Assembly (NCBI GenBank): GCA_964448675.1
Contig: CAYUZU010000019.1
Span: 1 to 64,000 of the forward strand
Source: CAYUZU01 sp964448675
GTDB lineage: Bacteria; Planctomycetota; Phycisphaerae; UBA1845; Fen-1342
DNA length: 64,000 bases
Reading direction: 5' to 3'
Shown: positions 36,505 to 45,595 of the stretch, piece after piece
How positions within the stretch are numbered: position 1 is the first letter of the stretch
Layout of the letters: the number at the start of each line of letters is the position of its first letter
Notes under the pieces: generated by a model
Told to the model about the DNA's origin: nothing
Seen by the model: only the letters and a program-made list of their open reading frames with translations
Databases searched by the model: none
Made by a program: the position numbers and the translations under genes

Positions 36505-36777
36505 GTGGACCTCCTCCTCGGGGCCTGCGGCGCGCTGCGACGTGCGGAATGGCGCCGCCCTCCAGCCTCGACTCTAACGGAACACGGGCGGCGATGCCAA
36601 ACGTTTCTCCCTCGACGCCTCAGCGGCGGCAGGGCGGCGCTACGGCCGCGGCGATGGTGGCTGTATTCCGTAACCGATTTCGGTCGCGATTGGCACGATG
36701 TACCCCCCGGCGTTGCGGCGCAACGCGCCCGACGCGCATCCCAACGGCTGCTGCCCACCCCAGCCAAGTGCCGATAA

Positions 36778-37863
36778 GTGACGCTGACGCAATGCTTTTC
36801 CGGTTCGGCCGAACCGGCTTGCGCGCGAGCCGCCATTGGGGCTTCGCCCGTGGTCTTCCGATATTGGACAGCCCTGTGTTGCAGGCTTGCAACGGCCGTC
36901 CCCATCGCCGCGGCGGGGCTGGTCTGGCTGCTCGCCGCGGCGGTCACCGGGCTGAGCGACCAGTCCGCACCGGCGATCGCGAAGGGCGCGGGCGCGCGCG
37001 TAGCGGTCGTGTTTGCGCAGAGCAGGATTTACGAGGCGAGCGCGGCCGAGCTTGCGAAGCACCTCGCGGTCGCCGGCCACAAATGCACGTCGATCCCTCT
37101 CCCGTTTGGCGATGACGCCGGTGTCGAAAGCGCTCTCGAACGCCTCGTTGCGCTTCGCCCAACAGTCGTCGCCGCCGGCGGAACGGCTGCGACCCAGCAG
37201 GTGCTCGAGTCCGTGCCGGACGTGCCGGTGGTCTACTTCATGGTGCCGAACGCGCGCGACGCCGCTTTCGTGTCGCCGAAGCACCCGGACCATCACCGCG
37301 TATGCGGGGTGGCGGCGGACGTCGACCCGGCTGCGCAGCTCCGCTGGGTCCGCAAGTCGCATCCAACGGCGCAAAAGGTCTGTGTCTTGTTCAGCGACCG
37401 CACGCGCAAGACCGCCGAAGCGCTGCAGGCGGCCGGCAAGAAACATGACCTGGGCGTGGTCCTGGTTCGCAGTTCGCGCACCGAATTCGTCAAGTCACTC
37501 GAAGCCGTCGAGCAAGCGGACTGCGACGGCGTCCTGATGGTCCCCGACTCGGGCATCTACAACTCAGCCACCGTCAAGCGCCTGCTGGTGTGGGGTGCGC
37601 GGCAGCGGAAGGCTGTCTGGTCCTTTTCCCGCAACGTGGTGCGGGCCGGCGCGTTCGGTGGCCTCTACTGCGACCAGGATGCCGTCGGGGTCCAGGCCGC
37701 CCGGCTGGTGGGGCGGGTGATCGACCAGCAGCCGCCGGCGAAGATCGGCCTGCGTTATCCCACCGATGTGTCCGCGGCGATCAACCCGCACGCCGCCCGA
37801 ATGATCGGAGCCGAGTCAGCGGTACGCGATTTGCCGCGGGAAGTCGAGCGCGTAGGAGAATAG
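36778..37863 (+). CDS. ABC-type substrate-binding protein (COG2984/PF04392-like)
   Basis: After a hydrophobic N-terminal segment (IAAAGLVWLLAAAVTG) the protein follows the type I periplasmic-binding fold of the ABC_sub_bind family: RVAVVFAQSRIYE, PTVVAAGGTAATQQVLE, VPVVYFMVPNA, QKVCVLFSDRTRKTAEAL and DGVLMVPDSGIYN. The GTG at 36778 is the longest possible start; an in-frame GTG at 36850 would also keep the signal. No ABC permease or ATPase gene is adjacent. The TonB receptor gene starts two bases after its stop, so the pair likely works together in uptake or sensing of one ligand. The substrate is unknown. Confidence 0.78.
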   Translation: MTLTQCFSGSAEPACARAAIGASPVVFRYWTALCCRLATAVPIAAAGLVWLLAAAVTGLSDQSAPAIAKGAGARVAVVFAQSRIYEASAAELAKHLAVAGHKCTSIPLPFGDDAGVESALERLVALRPTVVAAGGTAATQQVLESVPDVPVVYFMVPNARDAAFVSPKHPDHHRVCGVAADVDPAAQLRWVRKSHPTAQKVCVLFSDRTRKTAEALQAAGKKHDLGVVLVRSSRTEFVKSLEAVEQADCDGVLMVPDSGIYNSATVKRLLVWGARQRKAVWSFSRNVVRAGAFGGLYCDQDAVGVQAARLVGRVIDQQPPAKIGLRYPTDVSAAINPHAARMIGAESAVRDLPREVERVGE

Positions 37864-37865
37864 CC

Positions 37866-39989
37866 ATGGCCGCCGATGCCGAATCGAGTCGCCATTCCCC
37901 GTCCATGCCCCTGCGATCTGCGTCGCGCGGCGACGGAACGCGCATCCGGCGGGTGTCGAAGTACTGTCCGCACTGGTGCTGCGGCGCGGCACTGCTCCTG
38001 CTGTGCAATGTGCTGGCGGCCGCTGCGGAGCCCATCGAAGCACCGACCGCGACATCCCAGCCAGCCGCCACGCAGCCGGCCGCCGACCCCAACGAGGCCA
38101 TCGACACGACGGACATTGACGACATCGAGTTGCTGGACATCGAGATGCCGGTGGTCGTGACCGCGTCGCGCCAGCGGGAGCAACTCGACGAGGTCGCCCA
38201 CGCTGTCAGCGTGATCACCGCCGAGGACATCCACCGGGCGGGGGCGCGCACTGTCCCCGATGCGTTGCGGCTGGCGGTGGGCGTGGACGTCGCCGACCTC
38301 ACGTTCGGCAACAGCGCGGTCGCCCCGCGTGGCTTCCACGGCTTCCTTAGCCGGCAGGTTCTCGTGCTGGTGGACGGGCGGCAGATCTACGACTCGCTGT
38401 TTGGCGGCACGCTGTGGGGCAGTTGGCCGTTGCTGATCGAGGACATCGAACGCATCGAGGTCATTCGCGGTCCGGGCGGCGTGACCTGGGGCGCGAACGC
38501 GGTCAACGGCGTGGTCAACATCATCACCAAGGACCCCGCCGACCAGGCGGGCCTCACGGTGACCGCCGGGGGCGGGTCGCGCGGCTGGAACCGCGAACAC
38601 ATCGGCTACGGCTTCAGCGATGACCAGTTGCGTTTTCGCTTCTCCGGTGAGTTCGAGGGGAGCGACGGGTTCGCGCGCGGCGGGTACCGCTTGCACCCGC
38701 TGGACGACGACTACCGCGCGGGGCGCTTCAACATCAAGTCGATCTTCAAGCTCAACGAATCCGACACCCTGATGTTCAACGCGGGGCACGCCATCCTTGA
38801 CGGTGGCTATCCGCGGATGCCGCTGGCGGGTCTCGGGACCGCGAAGAACCCCTACAGCCAGGCGTCGTTCATGCAGTTTCGCTGGGAGCACGTCGCGCCG
38901 GACGAGGCACGCACCGAGCTCATGCTCTACATGAACGAGTTCGGCGGATCGCCCGGCCTGAGGACGCTTGACTATCGCTACCAGCAGTACGCCCTGCAGT
39001 TCAGCCACGCGTTCAACGTGGCGGCGCACCGAATCCGCTGGGGCATCGACACGCGGGCCGACGTGCTGAACGCCACCAATTCCGAGCCGTTCTGGCTCTC
39101 CGACGAGTTTGTCAGCACCGGGATCATCGGCTTCTATGTGCAGGATCAGTGGCGCTTCGCTCCGCGCTGGAGCCTCGATTTGGGGGCCCGCATCGACTAC
39201 GAGTTCTACGGCGGCTTTCAGCCCAGCGCGCGGGCGGCGCTGTCCTACGACCTCAATGACGATCACATCGTCTACGGTGCCGTGTCGCGGGCGTTTCAGA
39301 TGTCCTCGGTGGGCCTGCGGCACCTGGATGCGCCGATTCTGAATGGGCTCGGCCGGGCGACTGCCAACCGCAGCGTCGATCCGGAGACGCTCATCGCGTA
39401 CGAGCTGGGTTACCGCGGCACGCACTTCGGCCGGCTCCATACCAGCGCCAACCTCTTCTGGCATGCGTTCGATGACTTGACGACGCTCTCGCCGCGCCCG
39501 GGGCCGCCAGGGCTGGTGCGGTTCCACCTGGACAACCGGGCGGCGGCGTCGCTCTACGGCGTCGAGCTCGAGGCGCGCTACAACGTCACCGATGCGCTGA
39601 CCCTGCTCGGGAATTACACCTACCAGCAGCTACACTGGCGATCGGCGGCGGCCTTTCATGACAAGGAGCTGCTGTCGCCACCGCACAACAAGTTCATGCT
39701 CGGTGCCCGCTACGACCTCACCGACGACTGGCACCTGGCCAGTCACCTGTACTTCGTCGGTGATGTCGACGCGCCGAACCCGGCGTTCCCGTTGTTCAGC
39801 AAATCCATCGACAGCTACTTCCGGCTCGACCTGATGGTCGAGCACGAGTTCTGGGATGACCGTGGCTGGATCGCCGTCGGCGTGCGGAATCTCACCGACG
39901 ACCACCATCCCGAGGGCGCGACCGTCTTTCTCAGCGAGGCCGAGGTGCCGCGGATGTTCTTCGCCGAGCTGGGCTTGCGGTTCAAGTAG
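37866..39989 (+). CDS. TonB-dependent outer-membrane receptor
   Basis: The ATG at 37866 gives 707 residues. A signal segment and a Pro/Thr linker lead to a TonB-box-like IEMPVVVTASRQ. The plug domain (VSVITAEDIHRAGARTVPDALRLAVGVDV, GFHGFLSRQVLVLVDGRQIYD, IERIEVIRGPGGVTWGANAVNGVVNIITK) covers about residues 95-215, followed by a 22-strand barrel. The C-terminus ends FFAELGLRFK with a terminal hydrophobic/aromatic pattern typical of barrel proteins. It imports a ligand across the outer membrane using TonB energy. The gene starts two bases after the binding-protein stop, so they form one operon. No energy complex genes are nearby. Confidence 0.92.
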   Translation: MAADAESSRHSPSMPLRSASRGDGTRIRRVSKYCPHWCCGAALLLLCNVLAAAAEPIEAPTATSQPAATQPAADPNEAIDTTDIDDIELLDIEMPVVVTASRQREQLDEVAHAVSVITAEDIHRAGARTVPDALRLAVGVDVADLTFGNSAVAPRGFHGFLSRQVLVLVDGRQIYDSLFGGTLWGSWPLLIEDIERIEVIRGPGGVTWGANAVNGVVNIITKDPADQAGLTVTAGGGSRGWNREHIGYGFSDDQLRFRFSGEFEGSDGFARGGYRLHPLDDDYRAGRFNIKSIFKLNESDTLMFNAGHAILDGGYPRMPLAGLGTAKNPYSQASFMQFRWEHVAPDEARTELMLYMNEFGGSPGLRTLDYRYQQYALQFSHAFNVAAHRIRWGIDTRADVLNATNSEPFWLSDEFVSTGIIGFYVQDQWRFAPRWSLDLGARIDYEFYGGFQPSARAALSYDLNDDHIVYGAVSRAFQMSSVGLRHLDAPILNGLGRATANRSVDPETLIAYELGYRGTHFGRLHTSANLFWHAFDDLTTLSPRPGPPGLVRFHLDNRAAASLYGVELEARYNVTDALTLLGNYTYQQLHWRSAAAFHDKELLSPPHNKFMLGARYDLTDDWHLASHLYFVGDVDAPNPAFPLFSKSIDSYFRLDLMVEHEFWDDRGWIAVGVRNLTDDHHPEGATVFLSEAEVPRMFFAELGLRFK

Positions 39990-40032
39990 GAACTCGGGTC
40001 GCCCCGCGCACCGCCAGACGCGGCGCAGCCCT

Positions 40033-40071
40033 GGAGTGGTGTCCGAGTGGCTGAAGGAACACGCTTGGAAA
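40033..40071 (+). pseudogene. tRNA-Ser(GGA) 5' half
   Basis: The sequence gives acceptor GGAGTGG, the D-arm (GTCCGAGTGGCTGAAGGA) and the 5' anticodon stem and loop with anticodon GGA (CACGCTTGGAAA). After the loop the 3' stem, variable arm, T-arm and acceptor are missing: the sequence switches to TCTGAAACTGCC. The break at the anticodon loop is a classic crossover site of tyrosine recombinases. Confidence 0.7.
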
Positions 40072-40083
40072 TCTGAAACTGCC

Positions 40084-40103
40084 TCAAGAATCGCCGTTCT
40101 TGG
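40084..40103 (+). repeat. Hairpin abutting the tRNA-Ser 5' fragment
   Basis: TCAAGAATCGCCGTTCTTGG is an imperfect palindrome with core AATCGCCGTT. The core is the reverse complement of that at 6029-6050, next to the tRNA 3' fragment. Confidence 0.5.
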
Positions 40104-40439
40104 GCTCTCAGAGGGGGTTTTCCGAAGGGTTCAGGTCAGGGGTTTAGGTCAATCGGACAGGCGTTTTCGCCCTGTTCTTAGGGATTGGCGAGGGGTGGCA
40201 TCCTGCGGCGTCCGGCGAGTCGGGAATCGACTTGCCCGTGAGCGAGCACGGGCCTGCGGCATGTGGGCCGAGCTTCAGGGGTCCGGTTACGTCGTGATTG
40301 CTGAGCAGCGGCTTCGCTATTGGCCTGACCTTGCGGTCGTGACAAGAACGGCATCGTCACGTCTGAGAGGAGCTTCCTGCGAGAATCCGGCCGAGGTTCG
40401 AGAATCCTCGCGATGATTCTTGTGAGGACTTCTCCCGAT

Positions 40440-40990
40440 CGCGCGGACAAACTCGAACATGTCCCGGCATGTGTCGTGGACCAGTTGGCCATAATCAGAC
40501 AACGAACGGATCAAGGGATGCTCGGCGATGAACTCGAACTGCTCCTGCTCCGGTGCCTGCCGCTTGAGCAGTTCACGAATGACGCGCAGGCGATAGGCGC
40601 CGTGTGATTGCGCCACGTGACAAGCCTGCTCGATCGCGACGTCGGTGTGCTTGTTCGTCAGGCTGACCAGGCCCATCAGCACGCGCACGCCGGGGATGCC
40701 GCGTTGTTGCAGCATGGCCTCGGCCCAACGGCCGGCGCCGGGGCCGATGCGGCGGGCCTTCCGCAACCACCACGCCGTGCCGCGTTCGATCCCGCCGCGC
40801 TTCTCGGCCACGATATGCCGATCATCGGTGGCGAAGCGCCCCGGCTCACGCTGCGCGTGAATCGCAATCTGCTCCAACCGCTGGTTGAAGATGCGAACGA
40901 CGTGCCCGTCCCAACGCGCCCACACGCGCCGCCCGACGTACTCGCTGGCGGTCCATGCTACAGTGGCGGTGGCGGTACTGCACCACCGGC
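40440..40990 (-). pseudogene. IS21-family IstA transposase, C-terminal fragment
   Basis: About 175 residues resemble the IstA C-terminal half: SEYVGRRVWARWDGHVVRIFNQ, HAQREPGRFATDDRH, AEKRGGIERGTAWWLRKA, GVRVLMGLVSLT, GAYRLRVIRELLKRQ and HPLIRSLSDYGQLV. The N-terminal helix-turn-helix and DDE core are absent; upstream the frame meets the stop of the next gene at 41057. No IstB gene follows. It has the same orientation as the N-terminal remnant at 27.2 kb. Confidence 0.75.
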
Positions 40991-41056
40991 CGACCGACGA
41001 AGGACGCATCTGGCTCCGAACACTCCTGGATGTAGTCTCCGGAGGCACCCCCACGG

Positions 41057-44035
41057 TCACCGCGGACCGAGCGCCCTAATCGCCGGGCTCACCAGTTGCG
41101 CGAGACCGGCCAGATCGTGCAGATCCACGTCACCATCCGCATCGACGTCGCTCAGAGCGCCGAGTGCCGGCTCGCAGCCAGCGGCGACATCTGGGCCAGC
41201 CAGGCAATCCGCGAACAGCACGAAATCTCCGCCGTCGACGTTCCCGTCACCATCGAGGTCGCCGAGATTATCACATTCGTCCGGCGTGCCGTTCCCGTTG
41301 ATATCGAGCGACGTCCCGGCAGTGATGTCACATTCGTCAGGAACACCGTTCAGATTGCAGTCGTTGCCCGGCGTGCCGCGTACGTGGATCAGCCAGTTAC
41401 CCGGATAGCCGAAGTCGTCGATGATCCCCGCAAGTTGTCCGGGATAGGGGGCGCGGAGATCGTTCGGATCGATCGGGTAGTTCTGGTTCGGCGGCACGGC
41501 GTCATTCGCGATGATCCAGCTCTCTCCGGCGGACGACGTCTGGTCGAGGGCGCACGGGAAGTTGCCCTCGGGACTGGTGAGGATCACGCCCGCGAAGAAA
41601 CTCGTGCCCGGTTCGCCAAGATATACCGCGGGGAATGAGACGACGTCGAAGAAGTCGCTGCCCGGGTTCACGACCGTAGTCTCGGCCGACGCGATCACCT
41701 GTGCATCCGCGGGGTCGCCATCGCCGTCAGGATCGCTCCAGATATACACCGTCGCCTCGGTCCCCGGAGTGAGTGGGCCGTAGGAGACTGCGACCGCCGC
41801 GGCCCGTTGCAGTTCCGGCGTCACAAGAAAGCGATTGAGCCAGGCGATATGCACGTCGGGGGAGAAACCGATGTTGAAATCGGCAGTCCAGTCGTCGTAG
41901 CGGTACTCGTGCTCCTCTCCGGTGTAAAGCTGGCACTCGTCGGGAATACCGTCCCCCTGACAGTCAGCGCTGAAACCACCCGCCACATCGCAGTCGTCGG
42001 GCACCAGGTTGCCGTTACAGTCGTTCCCGGATAGCTCGCACTCGTCCGGAATACCGTTCGCGTGACAGTCGGAGCTCGTCCCGTCGGCGATATCACAGTC
42101 GTCCGGGACGCCATTGACGTTGCAGTCATTCGCCGGCGCACCGTCCGGGACGGCACGAACCAGCCAGTTGCCGTCGGCCACGCCGAATACGCCGGCACCG
42201 CCGAGGTCGTTCGGGTTGACCCCGTCGCTGTCCGCCGCGATGAAGCTGAGCCCCTGGCTGTTGTCCTCATCCAGCGCCGCCGGTAGCTCGCCGGCCAGAT
42301 GGTCCAGCAGCACGCCCACGAAGAAGATTGTCCCGGCTTCGCCAATGTACGTGGGCGGCACCGCGACGAAGTTGAACGTCGACCAGTCCGCCACCTGCAC
42401 GATGCCCTCCGCGCTTGCGATGACCTGGGCGTCGCTCGGATCGGCGTCACGATTCGGATCCGACCAGACGTAAACAGTCACCGGCGTCCCGACCGCTACA
42501 TCGCCGTACGCCACGCGCACGGCCCTCAGCAATTCCCCGCCCGGCCCGACACTGTAGCGTGTCAGCCAGGCCACCGTCCCGCCGCCGGTCAGGCCAAGGG
42601 CATTCTCGGCCGAGCCATCGTCATACGCGTACTCCGGAACGGCTACCCCGCCCAGATCACAATCGTCCGGGATGCCGTTGTTGTTGCAGTCGTTGCCGTC
42701 CAGCTCGCATTCATCCGGGTAGCCGTTCGCGTTGCAATCCTCGCTCGTACCCTGGGCAATGTCGATCCCGTCCGGAATACCGTTGTTGTTGCAGTCATCC
42801 AGGTGTTCATACGCTCCCATGTCGATGATTGCCGGATACAACGGCGGATCCGCCACGCCAACATCACTCACCGTGGTGCTATCGACAAATCGCGACTGAT
42901 ATACGTGGTCGAGGGGAATCCGCTCCGTGATATCACCGTCACCATCGAGATCCAGCACGTCCGCCGGGACCAGCACATTGTTGCCGGCATCGATGCACGC
43001 CGAAGGCGGGATCACCCTCAGGTCGCGTCCGCCGATGTTCTCAAACCGTGGCTCCGCGGCGATGTTCCCCGCGCCGGTGAATCCCCCTTCAATGCAACTG
43101 TAGCTGACGGTCGCCGTGCCGTGGATCTGCGGGTCGTTACTGGCCGTGTTGCCGTAGATGATGCTGTTGGCCACGTCGAGGCTGCCGGAGAACGCGTAAA
43201 GGCCACCTCCCGATGTCTGCGACTGGTTGTACGTGACCGTGCAATTCGTGAACGAGAGCGCGCCAGAAAACGTGTACGCCGCGCCGCCGAAGCGACCGTG
43301 GTTGTCGTGCCAGATACAGTTGATGAATGTGGCCGCGCCCGTGTTCGTCCCACAGCCACCTCCCGCGAACGAGTCGTTATCGCGGAACCGGCAATTTGCG
43401 AAGGTGGCTTGCCCCTGGGCTAGGTACATACCCCCGCCCCGATTCCCGGTCACGTTGTCCGCGAACTCGCAGTCGATGAACAGCGGCGCTCCGCTGGCGA
43501 AGTAGGCCCCGGCGCCCGATGCCGCGGCAGCGTTCTCGACGATAAGACAACCCGCGATTGTCGGGCTGCCCGCCTGCGCGTACAGGCCGTGCGTCGTGTC
43601 CGCACTCGTGATCGTGAAACCGTCAAGTCGTGCCGTCGTGTCCGCCGACGCATCCACGACCGCCGATCCACCGCTCGAACCGTCGAGGACCGTGAGGTTC
43701 GCATCGGGAGCGCGCTCCGCCAGACTGGTCTCGTCACCCGCGAACCCACCGTAGATGTGTAATGCATCGAGCATCGGGAAAGGTGTGCCACCAGTCGCAT
43801 ACGTGCCGGCGGCAACCCACAGCTGATCGATCGACGGGTCCGCTGCTGCCGCCGCCAGCGCGACGTGCAGATCATCGAAAGCGGTATTCCAGCTCAGGCC
43901 GTCGCCCCCGTCCGGCGCGTCGGCATCGACGTATCGGATAACCTGAGCCGACGCCGGCAGCGTGAGCAGCAGGCATACAAGCACTGTCAGGCGCGAAGAC
44001 TGAGACGCTGCGCGCGACATGACGGAAAGTCGCAT
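41057..44035 (-). CDS. Secreted beta-helix protein with calcium repeats and dockerin-like C-terminus
   Basis: The ATG at 44035 is supported by a GGAGG seven bases upstream and an immediate signal peptide (LTVLVCLLLTLPASAQ); an upstream extension is possible but lacks these. The 992-residue protein starts VIRYVDADAPDGGDGLSW, then has a right-handed beta-helix (GGGMYLAQGQATFANCRF and similar turns) to about residue 330. Multiple DCNxNGIPDxCD calcium-binding repeats alternate with two beta-sandwich domains (YAYDDGSAEN..., YRYDDWTADFN...). The C-terminus is a dockerin-like module (LGDLDGDGNVDGGDFVLFADCLAGP). It is probably displayed on the surface. The stop abuts the IS21 remnant. Confidence 0.85.
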   Translation of the reverse strand: MRLSVMSRAASQSSRLTVLVCLLLTLPASAQVIRYVDADAPDGGDGLSWNTAFDDLHVALAAAAADPSIDQLWVAAGTYATGGTPFPMLDALHIYGGFAGDETSLAERAPDANLTVLDGSSGGSAVVDASADTTARLDGFTITSADTTHGLYAQAGSPTIAGCLIVENAAAASGAGAYFASGAPLFIDCEFADNVTGNRGGGMYLAQGQATFANCRFRDNDSFAGGGCGTNTGAATFINCIWHDNHGRFGGAAYTFSGALSFTNCTVTYNQSQTSGGGLYAFSGSLDVANSIIYGNTASNDPQIHGTATVSYSCIEGGFTGAGNIAAEPRFENIGGRDLRVIPPSACIDAGNNVLVPADVLDLDGDGDITERIPLDHVYQSRFVDSTTVSDVGVADPPLYPAIIDMGAYEHLDDCNNNGIPDGIDIAQGTSEDCNANGYPDECELDGNDCNNNGIPDDCDLGGVAVPEYAYDDGSAENALGLTGGGTVAWLTRYSVGPGGELLRAVRVAYGDVAVGTPVTVYVWSDPNRDADPSDAQVIASAEGIVQVADWSTFNFVAVPPTYIGEAGTIFFVGVLLDHLAGELPAALDEDNSQGLSFIAADSDGVNPNDLGGAGVFGVADGNWLVRAVPDGAPANDCNVNGVPDDCDIADGTSSDCHANGIPDECELSGNDCNGNLVPDDCDVAGGFSADCQGDGIPDECQLYTGEEHEYRYDDWTADFNIGFSPDVHIAWLNRFLVTPELQRAAAVAVSYGPLTPGTEATVYIWSDPDGDGDPADAQVIASAETTVVNPGSDFFDVVSFPAVYLGEPGTSFFAGVILTSPEGNFPCALDQTSSAGESWIIANDAVPPNQNYPIDPNDLRAPYPGQLAGIIDDFGYPGNWLIHVRGTPGNDCNLNGVPDECDITAGTSLDINGNGTPDECDNLGDLDGDGNVDGGDFVLFADCLAGPDVAAGCEPALGALSDVDADGDVDLHDLAGLAQLVSPAIRALGPR

Positions 44036-44081
44036 CTCCAAACCTCCATTCGTGATCTGCGATGTGCAGCCGTGCGCCCGT

Positions 44082-45353
44082 TCAGCCCGCACGGGGCCCG
44101 GATGTCGGCGCCTCGGGCAGCTCCTGCAAGATCCGAATCGCCGTTGGAATCGGCGGATACGGAATCTGCAGGCGATATACGTCAAACTCCGCATCCGGCC
44201 AGCCGAGCCGATCGAATGCAAAGCGGATCATCTCCGGATAGCGTGGCACATCCGGCGTCTGTACCGCCAAGCTGCCCCCGCCGCGATACTCGACCCCCTC
44301 GTGCAACGGCAGCCGATCGAGGTCTGCGGGCCGGCGATCGAAGGCCTGATCGAACAGATCGGCGAACATGTCCGCCTGCGGCGCAAGACGCCCAAGCACG
44401 TTGCGATGAATGATGATATCCACCACGAGCGTCTCGCACGGCGTACGCGGCAATACCATCATTGCCAGATGCCGGTGATCGTCTTCGCAGAACCGTGGCT
44501 CTGCCGCCCGAATGAACTCGCCCATGACGCACGTCAGCACCCCCGCGTTGCCGACCGAACCCTCGACAAGCTGATAGGTGACTTCACCCTGTTCGCCATC
44601 AACCCGTCGTACGCGCGGCAACGGCTGCGAACAGAATTGCGGCAATAAGGGAAGCTGATGGTCCGCCCCTGCCATCTCGGCGGGTGGGCATAGCGGCGTG
44701 CGTTCAAAACGCGTCTGCATCCGATCGTGCGCATCAACCGTGTAGAAGCGCGAAATACGCCACGGCACGTTCGGACGAATCCAACGCAAGTCGACGAACC
44801 CGCGAATCGTGGCGACGTCGATCCGCCGGTCGCACGACGAGGTGTTGATGATGTACGAGTGCAGATGTGCGCGCGACTGTACACCCCAGATGTACGACAG
44901 ATGGTTGAATGCGCCTTTCCGGTGCATCAGGTCGAGACGGGCACGGTCCTCCGTCACGTGCGCCGCCAACATGGCCGACGCACTCTTCCGGTCACCGGCG
45001 TGCTCCTTCATGACCATTCGGAAGCGGTCAAAGGCTTGCTGTGCCCGCTTGATGACGGCGTCTGCAACACTGCGCTTTGCGGCCGCTCGCAGGAAGATCC
45101 GTACCCCTGCCGCGCCGGGCACGTACTGCGACGCCAGAAAGCAGTCGTGCGCGCTGAGGATCTTGGTTATCTTCCAGGCAAGCTGGTTGTCAATCTGCAA
45201 CGTGTCTGCCAAACGCGTCGCACGCGCCCCGGATTGGAGCGGGAGGTCCTCGAGCACGCCGCCGAGCGCATGGCGCAGTTGCTGAATCGCTGCCTGCGCC
45301 TCCTCGGCGAATGGCGTAGCGTGGCGCGTTTGCTCGGGTGTCTGCTCGACCAT
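44082..45353 (-). CDS. Unrecognised 423-residue cytoplasmic protein
   Basis: The ATG at 45353 follows AGGAAG closely. The N-terminal part has a helix-turn-helix-like stretch (ARATRLADTLQIDNQLAWKITKIL). A helical middle and a mixed C-terminal domain with PTLC-type strands follow. There is no signal peptide or membrane helix. I do not recognise the family; a transcription-regulatory role is only a guess from the N-terminal pattern. It is divergent from a PEP-CTERM gene that has a strong promoter in the shared 243-bp region, so mutual regulation is possible. Confidence 0.65.
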   Translation of the reverse strand: MVEQTPEQTRHATPFAEEAQAAIQQLRHALGGVLEDLPLQSGARATRLADTLQIDNQLAWKITKILSAHDCFLASQYVPGAAGVRIFLRAAAKRSVADAVIKRAQQAFDRFRMVMKEHAGDRKSASAMLAAHVTEDRARLDLMHRKGAFNHLSYIWGVQSRAHLHSYIINTSSCDRRIDVATIRGFVDLRWIRPNVPWRISRFYTVDAHDRMQTRFERTPLCPPAEMAGADHQLPLLPQFCSQPLPRVRRVDGEQGEVTYQLVEGSVGNAGVLTCVMGEFIRAAEPRFCEDDHRHLAMMVLPRTPCETLVVDIIIHRNVLGRLAPQADMFADLFDQAFDRRPADLDRLPLHEGVEYRGGGSLAVQTPDVPRYPEMIRFAFDRLGWPDAEFDVYRLQIPYPPIPTAIRILQELPEAPTSGPRAG

Positions 45354-45473
45354 GACTTCCTGAGCATAGCGAACCACGCCCGCCCGATCAAGGATTTCAT
45401 TTACGAGGAAACAGTCGTAAGCACTTCATGGAAAATGGCTTAGGCATTTGTGCAAAAATATTTCGATTACTGT

Positions 45474-45503
45474 TTGCAATCTCCTAATCGATCACGCTAT
45501 ACT
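45474..45503 (+). promoter_or_regulatory. Sigma-70-type promoter of the PEP-CTERM gene
   Basis: TTGCAA and TATACT are spaced by 18 bases, about 92 bases upstream of the ATG at 45596. The surrounding A/T-rich sequence stands out from the GC-rich background. Confidence 0.6.
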
Positions 45504-45595
45504 CAGTCTCATGTTGAAAGTCGTGGCCGCGCTTCACCGGCCGCGGCTGTCTTCGGGCCACACAAGGCACGTCTTTCGCTGGAGGAGAAACAGCC

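Larger units (their letters stand above)
39990..40439. other. Gene-free stretch with tRNA-Ser 5' fragment
   Basis: The 450 bases hold the 5' half of a tRNA-Ser gene (40033-40071) and a following hairpin. Beyond 40110 I see only degraded sequence downstream of the IS21 transposase remnant. Confidence 0.5.

Noticed and set aside
37755..39527. 590-residue open frame opposite the TonB receptor gene
   Set aside because: The receptor on the plus strand has clear plug and barrel motifs; the minus frame shows no domain.
6055..40071. A single 34-kb element whose ends are the two tRNA-Ser fragments
   Set aside because: The order is 3' half then 5' half on the same strand, which is the reverse of what one insertion would give, and the acceptor stems do not match.
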